Source of the DNA: Aquariibacter albus
Lineage (GTDB): Bacteria > Pseudomonadota > Gammaproteobacteria > Burkholderiales > Burkholderiaceae_C
Length of the DNA: 64,000 nucleotides
Direction: 5' to 3'
Assembly: GCF_014145335.1 (NCBI RefSeq)
Contig: NZ_JACIVI010000002.1
Coordinates: 62,001 to 126,000, forward strand
Shown here: in pieces, positions 19,810 to 28,139 of the stretch
How positions within the stretch are numbered: position 1 is the first letter of the stretch
Layout of the letters: the number at the start of each line of letters is the position of its first letter
Translations under genes and position numbers: made by a program
Notes under the pieces: generated by a model
Seen by the model: only the letters and a program-made list of their open reading frames with translations
The model's database searches: none
What the model was told of the DNA's origin: nothing

Positions 19810-20990
19810 GCCCACGCCCGCCCCTCGCGCCGCCCCGCACGCAGCGCACCGTGCTGCGCGTGGTGGCCGCGGTGCTGCTGCTGGTGCTGATGTTCAGCCT
19901 GGTCGGCCCAGTGCTGGCGGTGCGTTTGCAGGCGCAGGGCCACAGCGCAGCGGCCATCGGCTTCGTGCTGATGCTGCCTTTCGCGACCGTGGCCTGCGCG
20001 CTGCCGCTGCTGCCCCGGTTCTTTGCCCGCTTCGGCCTGGGCCCGATGCTGCGCGCCGGCCTGGCCCTGGAGACCCTGGCCACCGGGCTCTATCTGCTCA
20101 GCCCCGACTTCCGCTGGGTCTGCGCCGCCGGCGTGCTCTGCGGCCTGGGCGCAGCGGCGGCCTGGAACGGCACCGAAGCCCTGATCGCCCACCATGCGCC
20201 GCCGGCCGCCCGCGGCCGCTGGACCGGGCTGTACCAGACGGCCCTGGGCGGCGCCCTGGCGCTCGGCCCCTTTCTGCCCGGCCTGCTCGGCCTGGGCACG
20301 CAGGGCGCGCTGGGCCTGGCCCTGGCGGGGCAGATGGGGGCGGTGCTCATCTGCCTGGGCCCCGCCGTCGATGCCCTGGAGGCCGGCCCGCCTGGCGCGC
20401 CGGCGCATGGCAGTGGCTGGGCACTCCGGCAGCGGCCGGGCCTGGTCTGGTGTGCGCTGGTGGGCGGGGTCTTCGAAGCTGGCCTGGCCGCGCTCTCGGC
20501 GGCCCAGGGCGCGGCCCTGGGCTGGACGCTGGGCGCGGCCACGGCGCTTGCCGGGGTGCTGGGCATGGGCAGTTTCCTGCTGCAGTACCCGGCCGGGCAT
20601 GCGGCCGATCGCTTCGGCGCCCGGCCCCTGCTGGCCGGTGCCGCCGCGCTGCTGCTGCTGGCGACCCTGCCGCTGGCCTTGGGCGCCCCGGCCGAGCCCT
20701 GGCTGTGGCCGGCGGTGGCGGCCTGGGGCGGGGTCGGCGGTGCGCTCTACACCCTGACCATGATCCGCACCGCCCAGGCCTTTGCCCGCCAGTCGGCCCT
20801 GGCCGGCACGGCGGCGGTGATCGGGGGCTACACGGTCGGCGGCGCGGTCGGCCCGCTGATCAGCGGCAGCCTGCTCGACCGGGCCGGCCTGCCCGGCCTG
20901 GCCAGTGGCCTCTGCCTCCTCGCCCTCAGCGTGGCCGTGCTCGCCTGGCGGGAGCGGCCGGCGGCCGCGGGGGACGGTCCGGCGGGCTGA
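19806..20990 (+). CDS. Major facilitator superfamily transporter
   Basis: A 394-residue protein with about twelve hydrophobic segments, for example VVAAVLLLVLMFSLVGPVLAV, SAAAIGFVLMLPFATVACALPLLPRFFARFGLGPMLRAG (an MFS loop 2-3 pattern) and GTAAVIGGYTVGGAVGPLISG near the end, which resembles the drug/sugar efflux subgroup. It starts with GTG overlapping the preceding small gene. The substrate is unknown. It converges on the oxidoreductase operon of the minus strand, ending 26 bases before it. Confidence 0.85.
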   Translation: MSPRPPLAPPRTQRTVLRVVAAVLLLVLMFSLVGPVLAVRLQAQGHSAAAIGFVLMLPFATVACALPLLPRFFARFGLGPMLRAGLALETLATGLYLLSPDFRWVCAAGVLCGLGAAAAWNGTEALIAHHAPPAARGRWTGLYQTALGGALALGPFLPGLLGLGTQGALGLALAGQMGAVLICLGPAVDALEAGPPGAPAHGSGWALRQRPGLVWCALVGGVFEAGLAALSAAQGAALGWTLGAATALAGVLGMGSFLLQYPAGHAADRFGARPLLAGAAALLLLATLPLALGAPAEPWLWPAVAAWGGVGGALYTLTMIRTAQAFARQSALAGTAAVIGGYTVGGAVGPLISGSLLDRAGLPGLASGLCLLALSVAVLAWRERPAAAGDGPAG

Positions 20991-21016
20991 GCGCGCGACA
21001 GACCGGGACGATCCCC

Positions 21017-22054
21017 TCAGCGCCCCAGCACGCGATCGGCCAGGGCCTGGGCGCTGAGCCAGGCCCGCTCCAGGCCGTCGAGCGGCAGGTCGGCCAGGGA
21101 GGTGCCCTGCCAGCCGTCGCCGCAACTGCCCAGGCCGCGCGCGGCCGACCAGCCGCAAGGTCCCGCGGCGGGCTGCAGCATCTGGGCGTAGCGCCAGCGG
21201 TGGACGACGGCATGCACCGGCGTCGCGTCCGGGGCCGCATCGCCCAGGGCCTCCCTCAGGGCCTGCAGCATGGGCGCGAGCAGGGCCTCGGCCGGCGTGT
21301 CGATGGCGCTCAGACTCCAGTCGGCCCGGGCGTGGGCGGTCCAGCGCGTCGGAGCGCAGCCGACGGCGCCTGCGTCGAAGGCGTCCTGGCGGAAGGCCAG
21401 GGCCAGCGGACCCGCGGCGGGTCGCAGCAGGCGTGGCCCGCCGGGCTGGGCGGCGGGCCAGGCCGCCATCAGGGTGATGCAGGCGGCGCTCGGGCAGGCG
21501 GCGAGCGCCGCGGCCTGGGCCGGGTCGTGCGGCTGCAGCAGGGGCACGGCCTGCTCGGCCGGCACGGCCAGCAGCACGGCCTCGAAGCGGGCGTCGCCCA
21601 GCGCGGCGCGCGCGGTCTCTTCGGCAAGCACGAGCTGCCAGCCCGCGGCCTCGCGCTGCAGGCCGCGCACGGTGGCTTCGGTCAGCAGCCGCAGGCCGCG
21701 GCCGACGAGTCGCTCGCGCAGGGCCTGGGGCCAGGCGTTCATGAAGGGGGCGCCGCGCCAGGCGGGTCGGCCGGAGGGCTCGGGGTCGAGCAGGCGCTGG
21801 CCGGCCGGCGCCGCCTGCAGCAGGCCTTGGGCCGCGGCCTCCGCCACGGCGGCCCGGAAGGCCGGCGTGCGGGCCTGGAAGGCCGCCGCCCCATGGTCGA
21901 AGGGGCCCACCGGGCTGCGCCGCGTCGCGCAGCGGCCGCCGGGGCCGCGGCTCTTCTCGAGCAGGGTGACCTGCAGGCCGGCGTCCAGCAGGCGGGCTGC
22001 GACCTGCAGGCCGGCCAGGCCGGCACCGACCACGGCGATCGTCTGGGGCGTCAT
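21017..22054 (-). CDS. Renalase-like FAD-dependent oxidoreductase
   Basis: A 345-residue flavoprotein with the N-terminal Rossmann dinucleotide motif VVGAGLAGLQVAARL, the acidic end of strand 2 (LLEKSRGPGGRCATRR), and the FDHGAAAF segment that marks the COG3380/renalase-like group. The C-terminus has the second FAD contact CGDGWQG...LPLDGLERAWLSAQALADRVL. The substrate in bacteria is uncertain; members oxidise small NAD(P)H-derived or amine compounds. It is the last gene of the nine-gene operon and starts 13 bases after the NTF2-like gene. Confidence 0.85.
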   Translation of the reverse strand: MTPQTIAVVGAGLAGLQVAARLLDAGLQVTLLEKSRGPGGRCATRRSPVGPFDHGAAAFQARTPAFRAAVAEAAAQGLLQAAPAGQRLLDPEPSGRPAWRGAPFMNAWPQALRERLVGRGLRLLTEATVRGLQREAAGWQLVLAEETARAALGDARFEAVLLAVPAEQAVPLLQPHDPAQAAALAACPSAACITLMAAWPAAQPGGPRLLRPAAGPLALAFRQDAFDAGAVGCAPTRWTAHARADWSLSAIDTPAEALLAPMLQALREALGDAAPDATPVHAVVHRWRYAQMLQPAAGPCGWSAARGLGSCGDGWQGTSLADLPLDGLERAWLSAQALADRVLGR

Positions 22055-22067
22055 GGGCCGCGATCCT

Positions 22068-22511
22068 TCAGCGATTGGCCTGGCGCTTGAGCCAGCGCAT
22101 CAGCGCGCCGACGCCGGGCAGCTTCTCGTAGAGCTCTTCGGCCGCGTCCCAGTAGTCGCGGTGCAGCGCGATGCGGCCGTCCGGCGCGAACCGCAGGTGG
22201 CTGCCGCCATGCACGGTCTGAAGCGCCGGGCTGAAGCGGCGGAAGTGGAAGAGGAAATCCCAGACCAGGAAGCACTGGTCGCCCTGGACGATGGCTTCGC
22301 GCACGATGAAGCGCGGTTCGCGCAGCGCGACGAACATGTGCGTGAAGATCGCGCGGATGGCGGCTTGGCCCTGCACCTGGTTGAAGGGGTCCTTGAAGAC
22401 CGCATCGGGCGCGTAGAGCGCGTCGAGGCGCTCGACATCGCCCGGCTGCAGGGCTTCGAAGGCCGCGATCACGCGGTGCACGCGTGGATCCGCGCAATCG
22501 GCGACGGGCAT
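22068..22511 (-). CDS. NTF2-like (SnoaL-type) protein
   Basis: A 147-residue single-domain protein of the NTF2/SnoaL-like cone fold: HRVIAAFEALQPGDVERLDALYAPDAVFKDPFNQVQGQAAIRAIFTHMF, then CFLVWDFLFHF and HGGSHLRFAPDGRIALHRDYWDAAEELYEKLP. Members act as small isomerases, hydratases or binding proteins. Homologues of this type travel with the SDR, DUF3833 and Cfa-family genes seen upstream here. It starts four bases after the SDR stop, so it is co-translated; a role in handling a modified lipid is inference. Confidence 0.85.
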   Translation of the reverse strand: MPVADCADPRVHRVIAAFEALQPGDVERLDALYAPDAVFKDPFNQVQGQAAIRAIFTHMFVALREPRFIVREAIVQGDQCFLVWDFLFHFRRFSPALQTVHGGSHLRFAPDGRIALHRDYWDAAEELYEKLPGVGALMRWLKRQANR

Positions 22512-22515
22512 GGCT

Positions 22516-23304
22516 TCAGCCTCCGGTGGCGCGGCGCACGGCCGCGAAATAGGCGCCGTCGCCCAGCAGGCCCAGGACCTTCAGCACGCGGGTGAAGCGC
22601 TTGGGGAAGTGGATTTCGAAGCGGCCCCGGGCCCAGCCGTGCAGGATGGCCTCGGCGGCCTGCTCGGGGGTCAGCAGCGCGGGCATCGCGAAGGTGTTCT
22701 GCGCCGTCAGCGGCGTTTCGACGAAGCCCGGATTCACCAGCGAGACGCCCAGGCCGCGCGCATGCAGGTCCAGGTAGAGCACCTGCGCCAGGTTGATCAG
22801 CGCCGCCTTGGTCGGCCCGTAGGCCAGGGCCTTGGGCAGGCCGCGGTAGCCGGCCACGCTGGCCACCAGGCTGAGATGGCCGCTGCCCTGGGCCAGCAGC
22901 GTGGGGAGCAGCGCATCGATCATGTGCAGCGCCCCCGTCACGTTGATCTGCTGGTGCTTGAGCATCTCGTCGAGGTCGAAGGCCGTCGCGCGCTGCGGCT
23001 TGTAGTGGCCGGCGCAGTACATCGCCAGGTCCAGCGTGCCGCGCGGTCCGGAGGCCGCCAGGCGCCTGAGGGCCTGTGCGGCCATGGCCATGGCCGCGCG
23101 GTCGGTGGCGTCGAAGGGCAGCGCGACCGCGCCGGGATGCTGGCGGACGAACTCGTCCAGCGCCTCGTGGCGGCGTGCGGAGACCACGACGCGCGCGCCG
23201 CGCGCATGCAGCGCGCTGGCCGTGGCGCGGCCGATGCCGCTGGAGGCACCGACCAGCCAGACGAGGCGGTCGCTCCAGTCGCTCAGGCAGGGATTCAGGC
23301 TCAT
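22516..23304 (-). CDS. Short-chain dehydrogenase/reductase
   Basis: A 262-residue NAD(P)-dependent oxidoreductase. It has the cofactor motif WLVGASSGIGRATASAL, the Arg after strand 2 (VVVSARRHE) that favours NADPH, CAGHYKP in place of the usual NNAG, Ser in LVASVAGYRG and the catalytic YGPTK (Tyr-x3-Lys). The final 50 residues include a basic segment IHFPKRFTRVLKVLGLLG that could sit at the membrane. It belongs to the Cfa/COG2907/DUF3833 operon; the substrate may be a lipid or a ketone made by its neighbours, but this is inference. Confidence 0.9.
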   Translation of the reverse strand: MSLNPCLSDWSDRLVWLVGASSGIGRATASALHARGARVVVSARRHEALDEFVRQHPGAVALPFDATDRAAMAMAAQALRRLAASGPRGTLDLAMYCAGHYKPQRATAFDLDEMLKHQQINVTGALHMIDALLPTLLAQGSGHLSLVASVAGYRGLPKALAYGPTKAALINLAQVLYLDLHARGLGVSLVNPGFVETPLTAQNTFAMPALLTPEQAAEAILHGWARGRFEIHFPKRFTRVLKVLGLLGDGAYFAAVRRATGG

Positions 23305-23365
23305 CGAAGGCTCCGGGGTACGGCGATCGGGTTCGATGCGAAAGGCCGGGGGACGGGGGGCAGGC

Positions 23366-23947
23366 TCAGCGCGCAGCCGGCTTGTGGAAGGCGAGGGTGA
23401 CCTCGCCGAGGCGGATGCCGAACTTGCTCATCACCGCCTTGTTCAGCATGACCTGGTCGTCGATCAGGTACATCCAGTCGTCGAACTGAACCTCGTAGAC
23501 CGTGCCGTCGACCGGCAGCTTGAGCGTGTAGCGCCACTGCAGGGCATTGCCTGCGGCGCGGCCCTCGGCCTCGCCCTTCACGTCGGCGGCGGTGCCGGTG
23601 TAGCGGCCGCCGCCGTGGTCGATCACGGTCCAGACGCGGCGTTCGGTGCTGCCGTCGCTGTAGGCGAAGCGCTCGTCCAGCGTGCCGCGCGGGCCGTCCC
23701 AGCGGCAGTCCATCGTCACCACGAAGCGGCGCTTGACCTTGCCGCCGCGGTCGGTGAACACGCCGTGGGCCAGCACCCGGCCGTCGAAGTAGCGCTTCAG
23801 GTCGAGCACCGGGGTCTCGGCGGCGTGGTCCGCCGGGCTCGGCGCACTCGCGCAGCCGGCCAGGCTGCCCAGGCCGATCAGGCCCAGGCTGCCCAGGCAT
23901 CGCAGGGTGGCGCGCCGGTCGGGCGCAGGGGGCAGCGTGCGGTTCAT
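23366..23947 (-). CDS. DUF3833-family lipoprotein
   Basis: A 193-residue predicted lipoprotein with lipobox SLAGCAS at about residue 32 and a DUF3833 domain: LDLKRYFDGRVLAHGVFTDRGGKVKRRFVV, FAYSDGSTERRVWTV, YTGTAADVKGEAEGRAAGNALQWRYTL, DWMYLIDDQVMLNKAVMSKFGIRLGEVTLAF. It probably forms a lipocalin-like beta barrel. DUF3833 genes are regular companions of cfa-like, DUF1365 and COG2907 genes in Vibrio, Shewanella, Pseudomonas and betaproteobacteria. Its start overlaps the MFS gene stop by ATGA. The function is unknown; binding a modified lipid in the periplasm would fit. Confidence 0.85.
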   Translation of the reverse strand: MNRTLPPAPDRRATLRCLGSLGLIGLGSLAGCASAPSPADHAAETPVLDLKRYFDGRVLAHGVFTDRGGKVKRRFVVTMDCRWDGPRGTLDERFAYSDGSTERRVWTVIDHGGGRYTGTAADVKGEAEGRAAGNALQWRYTLKLPVDGTVYEVQFDDWMYLIDDQVMLNKAVMSKFGIRLGEVTLAFHKPAAR

Positions 23948-25278
23948 GGGGCGGGACGCTTCTCGTCGAGTCGGATCAGGCGCTGCAGCGCGGCCGCGGC
24001 CAGCAGCTTCAGCAGGCAGGGGAGCAGGCAATAGGCCAGGGTCAAGGCGCCCAGGGCGGCGGGCTCGCGGGCGCCGGGCGCATAGCCCAGCAGCCCCAGC
24101 AGCGGCAGGGCCAGGCCGGCCGCCAGGGCCAGGTTCAGCTTGGTTGCGAAGGCCCACCAGCCGAAGTAGGCGCCTTCGGCCCGGTCGCCGTGGCCGGCGC
24201 GCTGGATCAGGCCGGCCAGCAGGGCGGCGGGCAGGGTCAGGTCGGCCCCCAGGGCCAGGCCGCTGGCCAGGCAGACGATCAGGAAGGCCGTGGTGTCGCC
24301 CGCGCCCAGCAGGGCCGCACCCGAGAAGGCGGCGATCGCCAGCCCCATGCTGAGCTGCCAGGCCCGCGCCAGGCCGAGACGGGCAACGGCCCGCACCCAG
24401 GCCGGGATGCTCAGCGCGCCGGCCAGGAAGTAGGCCGCCAGGAAGGCCGGCTCCCAGGCCGGGGCCTGCAGCCGGTCGCGGATGAAGAAGAGCACCAGCG
24501 TGGCCGGCAGGGCACTGGCGATGCCATTGAGCACGAAGACCTGCATCAGGCGCCGGAAGGCCGGCACCCGCCAGGGCAGGCCCAGCGGCACCATCTGCGT
24601 CGAAGCGGCGCGCCGTGCCTGCGGCTGCGGTGCGCGTGCCAGCAGCCCGATGCCCAGGGCCAGGGCCAGCAGGAAAACGGCCGTCATGGCCTGCAGGCCG
24701 GCCAGGCTGGGCAGCACACTGGCGACCACCACGCCGATCAGGGCGGCGCCCTCGCGCCAGGCCACCACCCGTGCGCGGCCCGGCGCGTCGCCGCCCAGGC
24801 GGGCACCCCAGGCGTTGTGGATCACGCCGACCGTGCTGTAGCCCAGGTAGGCCAGCACCAGCATGGCCGCGGCCCAGGCCAGCAGCGCGCTCCGGCCCTG
24901 GACCGGCGGAAAGAAGAGCCCGGTGAAGGCCGCGCCCAGGACGAAGGCCGCCAGGGCCGCGACGGTCCAGGCCCGCCGGGGCGACTGCGCGAACAGGCGG
25001 TCCGCCGCGCGGCCGATCCAGGGGTCGGCCAGGGCATCGACCAGCCGGGTCGCCAGCAGCAAGCCCCCCAGCAGGCCCAGCGGCATGCCGAAGGCCGCCG
25101 CGTAGTGGTTGGGCAGCAGCACGTAGAGCGGCAGCGCGACGAAGGCCAGCGGCAGGCCGAGCAGGCCGTAGCGCAGACCGGCGGCCGCGCCGTGCAGGGC
25201 GGCGCCTCCGGCCGGCACGGCCGCCGTCCGCGCCGGAGGGCGGTCGGACAGCGCAGGGGTGCGGGCGGGGGCGCTCAT
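23944..25278 (-). CDS. MFS transporter, GPH/MelB-like
   Basis: A 444-residue membrane protein with about twelve helices. The signature of the glycoside-pentoside-hexuronide group is seen in LLGGLLLATRLVDALADPWIGRAADRLFAQSPRRAWTV, and the second half has AYFLAGALSIPAWVRAVARLGLARAWQLSM. Such transporters occur in the COG2907-DUF1365-Cfa gene cluster, where a lipid or small-molecule export role is possible rather than sugar uptake. It is coupled by ATGA to the DUF3833 gene and lies 124 bases after the chalcone-isomerase-like gene; that gap shows no clear gene. Confidence 0.88.
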   Translation of the reverse strand: MSAPARTPALSDRPPARTAAVPAGGAALHGAAAGLRYGLLGLPLAFVALPLYVLLPNHYAAAFGMPLGLLGGLLLATRLVDALADPWIGRAADRLFAQSPRRAWTVAALAAFVLGAAFTGLFFPPVQGRSALLAWAAAMLVLAYLGYSTVGVIHNAWGARLGGDAPGRARVVAWREGAALIGVVVASVLPSLAGLQAMTAVFLLALALGIGLLARAPQPQARRAASTQMVPLGLPWRVPAFRRLMQVFVLNGIASALPATLVLFFIRDRLQAPAWEPAFLAAYFLAGALSIPAWVRAVARLGLARAWQLSMGLAIAAFSGAALLGAGDTTAFLIVCLASGLALGADLTLPAALLAGLIQRAGHGDRAEGAYFGWWAFATKLNLALAAGLALPLLGLLGYAPGAREPAALGALTLAYCLLPCLLKLLAAAALQRLIRLDEKRPAP

Positions 25279-25402
25279 GGCGGATCGGGTGGCGTGGACG
25301 GTGTGGCGGGTGGGCGCTGAAGTCAGGGCGAGCGGGCCCGTGCAGGCGGGGCAGGATGAGCCGCCCCCGGGGCAAGCCGCCGCAAGGCGGATCGTGCCAG
25401 GC

Positions 25403-25993
25403 TCAGGCCTTGAGCCCGAGCAGCCTGGCCCTCAAGCCGGGCTGGGAGGTGGTGGGTGCGAGCCAGATGCCGAAGAACAGCCGGGCGAACTCCGCGTCGC
25501 GCAGCGTGGCGCGCGGCTTGCCGTTGAAGGCGAAGGCGGCCGCCTCGCCCGGGCGGTACAGGCCGGTCAGGCGATCGCCGTCCTGCACGTCGGGGAAGGC
25601 CTCGTTCATGAAGCGCAGCCAGGTGGCGGACTGCTCGGCGCTGAAGGCGCCGATGCGGCGCATTTCCTCGATCGAGCGCTCGGCGATCTTCGCCCCGTCC
25701 AGACTGCGCGCGTAGCGCAGCACCAGGGCCAGCGGCTGGCGGGCGTAGTCGGTGTCGCCCGCCGCCAGGCTGGGGCCGGCCCACAGCTCGGCGTCGTAGA
25801 TGTGCAGGCCGAAGTAGCGCAGCCGCCCCTGGCCGACGAGCCGGGCCTCCGGCACTTCGCCCGCCACCTCGGGCGGTGCCGCGCCAGCGGCCTGCAGCCC
25901 CAGCGGGCCGGACAGCACGAGCCCGCCCAGCGCCCGCAGCAAGGCGCGGCGATGCGTCGTGCCGGATGCGCGGAGGCGGTGGGTGGGCGCCAT
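25403..25993 (-). CDS. Chalcone isomerase-like periplasmic protein
   Basis: A 196-residue protein with an N-terminal export signal that contains paired arginines (HRRALLRALGGLVLSGPLG), then the chalcone-isomerase-like core: LVGQGRLRYFGLHIYDAELWAGPS, LALVLRYARSLDGAKIAERSIEEMRRIG, FPDVQDGDRLTGLYRPGEAAAFAFNGK and FARLFFGIWLAPTTSQPGLRARLLG. This bacterial family lacks proven enzyme activity; plant relatives of the fold bind fatty acids. Its position just after the Cfa-family gene (gap of four bases) suggests a part in fatty-acid modification. Confidence 0.85.
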   Translation of the reverse strand: MAPTHRLRASGTTHRRALLRALGGLVLSGPLGLQAAGAAPPEVAGEVPEARLVGQGRLRYFGLHIYDAELWAGPSLAAGDTDYARQPLALVLRYARSLDGAKIAERSIEEMRRIGAFSAEQSATWLRFMNEAFPDVQDGDRLTGLYRPGEAAAFAFNGKPRATLRDAEFARLFFGIWLAPTTSQPGLRARLLGLKA

Positions 25994-25997
25994 GGCC

Positions 25998-27257
25998 TCA
26001 GCTCGGCTTGCGCAGCGTGAACTGCACGACGTCGGTGTTGCCCATCGCGAAGGCCGCCTCGCAGTAGGCCAGGTAGAACTCCCAGATCCGCATGAAGCGG
26101 GTGTCGAAGCCCAGGCGCCGCACCCGGCCGTCCTGGCCGAGGAAGGCTTCGCGCCAGCGCCGGAGCGTCTCGGCGTAGTCGGGCCCGAAGGCGAGCCGGC
26201 GCTCGACCTGCAGGCCGTGCTTGCCCGCCATCGCCTCGAACTGGCTGATGCTCGGCAGCAGGCCGCCGGGGAAGATGTACTGCTGGATGAAGTCCGTGCT
26301 CTTGACGTAGCGGTCGAAGAGGTCGTCGCGGATGGTGATGGTCTGGATGCAGGCCCGTCCGCCCGGCTTGAGCTGGCGCTGCACGGTGTCGAAGTAGCTG
26401 TCCCAGTACTCGCGGCCGACGGCTTCGAACATCTCGATCGAGACCACCGCGTCGTAGGGCCCGTCGTCGATGTCGCGGTAGTCCTGGTAGCGCAGCCGGG
26501 CACGTTCGCCCAGGCCGGCGGCCTGCATGCGGGCCTGGCCCCAGGCGAGCTGCTCGCGCGAGATGGTCACGCCGTGCAGCGTGGCGCCGAATTCGGTGGC
26601 GGCCACCTCGGCCAGGCCGCCCCAGCCGCAGCCGATCTCCAGCACGCGGCGCTGCGGCCCGGCCTGCACCTCGCGCAGCGCGCGCCGCACCTTGGCGCGC
26701 TGGGCCTCAGCCAGGGGCCGGTCCAGATCGCCTTCGAACAGCGCGCTGGAGTAGCTCATGGTTTCGTCCAGCCACAGGCTGTAGAAGCCATTGCCCAGGT
26801 CATAGTGGGCGTGGATGTTCTTCTCGCTGCCGGCCTTGGTGTTGCGGTTCAGCAGGTGCTTGAGGCGATAGAGCAGCGCGCCCCACCAGGAGCCGTAGAC
26901 CACCGACTCGATCGCATCCCGGTTGGCGATGAAGACCTTGAGCAGCGCGGCCAGGTCGGGCGTGGTCCAGCGGCCGTCGATGTAGGCCTCGGCGAAGCCG
27001 ATGTCGCCCGACTTCAGCGCGGCGCCGCAGGCCGACCAATCCAGCAGGCGCAGCGCGCCGTGGCGCTCGCGGGTGCTGGGATGCGGCTCGCCGAAGCGCA
27101 GCAGGCTGCCATCGGGCAGCTGCACGTCGAGCGTGCCGTGCTGGAGCTTCTGCAGCAGGCCGAAGACGACGCGGGCCGCGGCGGGCGCGCCCGCCGGGAG
27201 GGCGCTGAGGCTTCCGAAGGCCGGGGCGGTGGCGGAGGGGTCGTGGAGGATGCTCAT
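25998..27257 (-). CDS. cfa: Cyclopropane-fatty-acyl-phospholipid synthase family methyltransferase (Cfa/UfaM-like)
   Basis: SAM-dependent enzyme of 419 residues that adds a methyl group to a double bond of phospholipid fatty acids. The N-terminal lipid-binding part includes GDIGFAEAYIDGRWTTPDLAALLKVF; the SAM site is VLEIGCGWGGLAE; then the active-site region YDAVVSIEMFEAVGREYWDSYF, QTITIRDDLFDRYVKSTDFIQQYIFPGG and RIWEFYLAYCEAAF. E. coli Cfa makes cyclopropane rings, but homologues that sit beside COG2907 and DUF1365 genes, such as UfaM of Rhodobacter sphaeroides, instead make methylated unsaturated chains on the way to furan fatty acids. Which product is made here cannot be decided from sequence. 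It lies 26 bases after the DUF1365 gene. Confidence 0.9.
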   Translation of the reverse strand: MSILHDPSATAPAFGSLSALPAGAPAAARVVFGLLQKLQHGTLDVQLPDGSLLRFGEPHPSTRERHGALRLLDWSACGAALKSGDIGFAEAYIDGRWTTPDLAALLKVFIANRDAIESVVYGSWWGALLYRLKHLLNRNTKAGSEKNIHAHYDLGNGFYSLWLDETMSYSSALFEGDLDRPLAEAQRAKVRRALREVQAGPQRRVLEIGCGWGGLAEVAATEFGATLHGVTISREQLAWGQARMQAAGLGERARLRYQDYRDIDDGPYDAVVSIEMFEAVGREYWDSYFDTVQRQLKPGGRACIQTITIRDDLFDRYVKSTDFIQQYIFPGGLLPSISQFEAMAGKHGLQVERRLAFGPDYAETLRRWREAFLGQDGRVRRLGFDTRFMRIWEFYLAYCEAAFAMGNTDVVQFTLRKPS

Positions 27258-27283
27258 CGGCAGGGTCCGGATCGGGTGGGCGC

Positions 27284-28138
27284 TCAGGAATGCAGCGGGG
27301 CGGCCTGGGCCGCGGCCGCGGGCCGGGTGTCCTCCAGGGCGCGGCCCTGGCTGAGGAAGCGGGCCGGCGCCTCGGGCTTGCGGAAGAAGGGCACGCGCTT
27401 GCGCCACAGCTTGAGGGCTTGCCAGTGGATGCGCGCCATCACGCCCAGCGTCATCAGCGGATGGCCCCAGAAGGCCCGGCGCAGGCTGGACGCATCCAGG
27501 GGCTGCAGGCGGCCGCTGAGGCAGGTTTCGAGCAGGGGGCCTTCGGCATCGTCATGGTCGACGCAGGCGATCAGATGCTCGGCGCCCTGGCGCTGCGCCG
27601 CCCGGCCGGTGCGCAGGAAGCGGAAGCGGTAGCGTCCCTCGACCTTGCAGAAGGGCGAGACATGGAAGACCTTGGCCGCCTGCAGCTCGCGGCCCCAGCC
27701 GAGTTCGGGCCCGTGCAGCAGGTAGGCGTGACGCTCGCCGAAGGTGTTGTTGACCTCGGCGAGCACGGCAGCCAGGCTGCCGTCGGCCCGGTGCGCGTAC
27801 CAGAAGCTCACCGGCTTGAAGACGTAGCCGAGCACGCGCGGGTAGGTCTGCAGCCAGACCTCGCCATCGACCGCGTCGAGGCCGGCTTCGGCCAGCAGGC
27901 CTTCGAACCAGGCCAAGGCGTCAGGGCCACCCACGCCGTGGTCGGCGTCGTGGAAGCTGATCGGCGCCAAGCGGTTGCGCGCCAGCGCGGCATCGGGCTG
28001 CGCACGCAGGCTGCGCAGCGGCAGCACCAGGCTGTAGGTGGGGTAGCTGAAGGCGTGCGCCTGCGGCCGCAGCCGACGGTGCTTGACCCAGCCGAAGGCG
28101 ATCTGCGGCCGGGCGGTCGAGGGCGTGCCCGCGTCCAT
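27284..28138 (-). CDS. DUF1365 family protein
   Basis: A 284-residue protein of the DUF1365 family: GWVKHRRLRPQAHAFSYPTYSLVLPL near the start, then RVLGYVFKPVSFWYAHRADGSLAAVLAEVNNTFGERHAYLL, KVFHVSPFCKVEGRYRFRF and FWGHPLMTLGVMARIHWQALKLWRKRVPFF. The function is not established; the gene nearly always lies between a COG2907 oxidoreductase gene and a cfa-like gene, as here. One base separates its ATG from the stop of the upstream gene. The conserved C-terminal basic amphipathic part suggests membrane contact. Confidence 0.92.
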   Translation of the reverse strand: MDAGTPSTARPQIAFGWVKHRRLRPQAHAFSYPTYSLVLPLRSLRAQPDAALARNRLAPISFHDADHGVGGPDALAWFEGLLAEAGLDAVDGEVWLQTYPRVLGYVFKPVSFWYAHRADGSLAAVLAEVNNTFGERHAYLLHGPELGWGRELQAAKVFHVSPFCKVEGRYRFRFLRTGRAAQRQGAEHLIACVDHDDAEGPLLETCLSGRLQPLDASSLRRAFWGHPLMTLGVMARIHWQALKLWRKRVPFFRKPEAPARFLSQGRALEDTRPAAAAQAAPLHS

Positions 28139-28139
28139 G

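Noticed and set aside
18117..21158. Minus-strand open frame of 1013 codons opposite corA and the MFS gene
   Set aside because: Overlaps three well-supported plus-strand genes and has repetitive composition.
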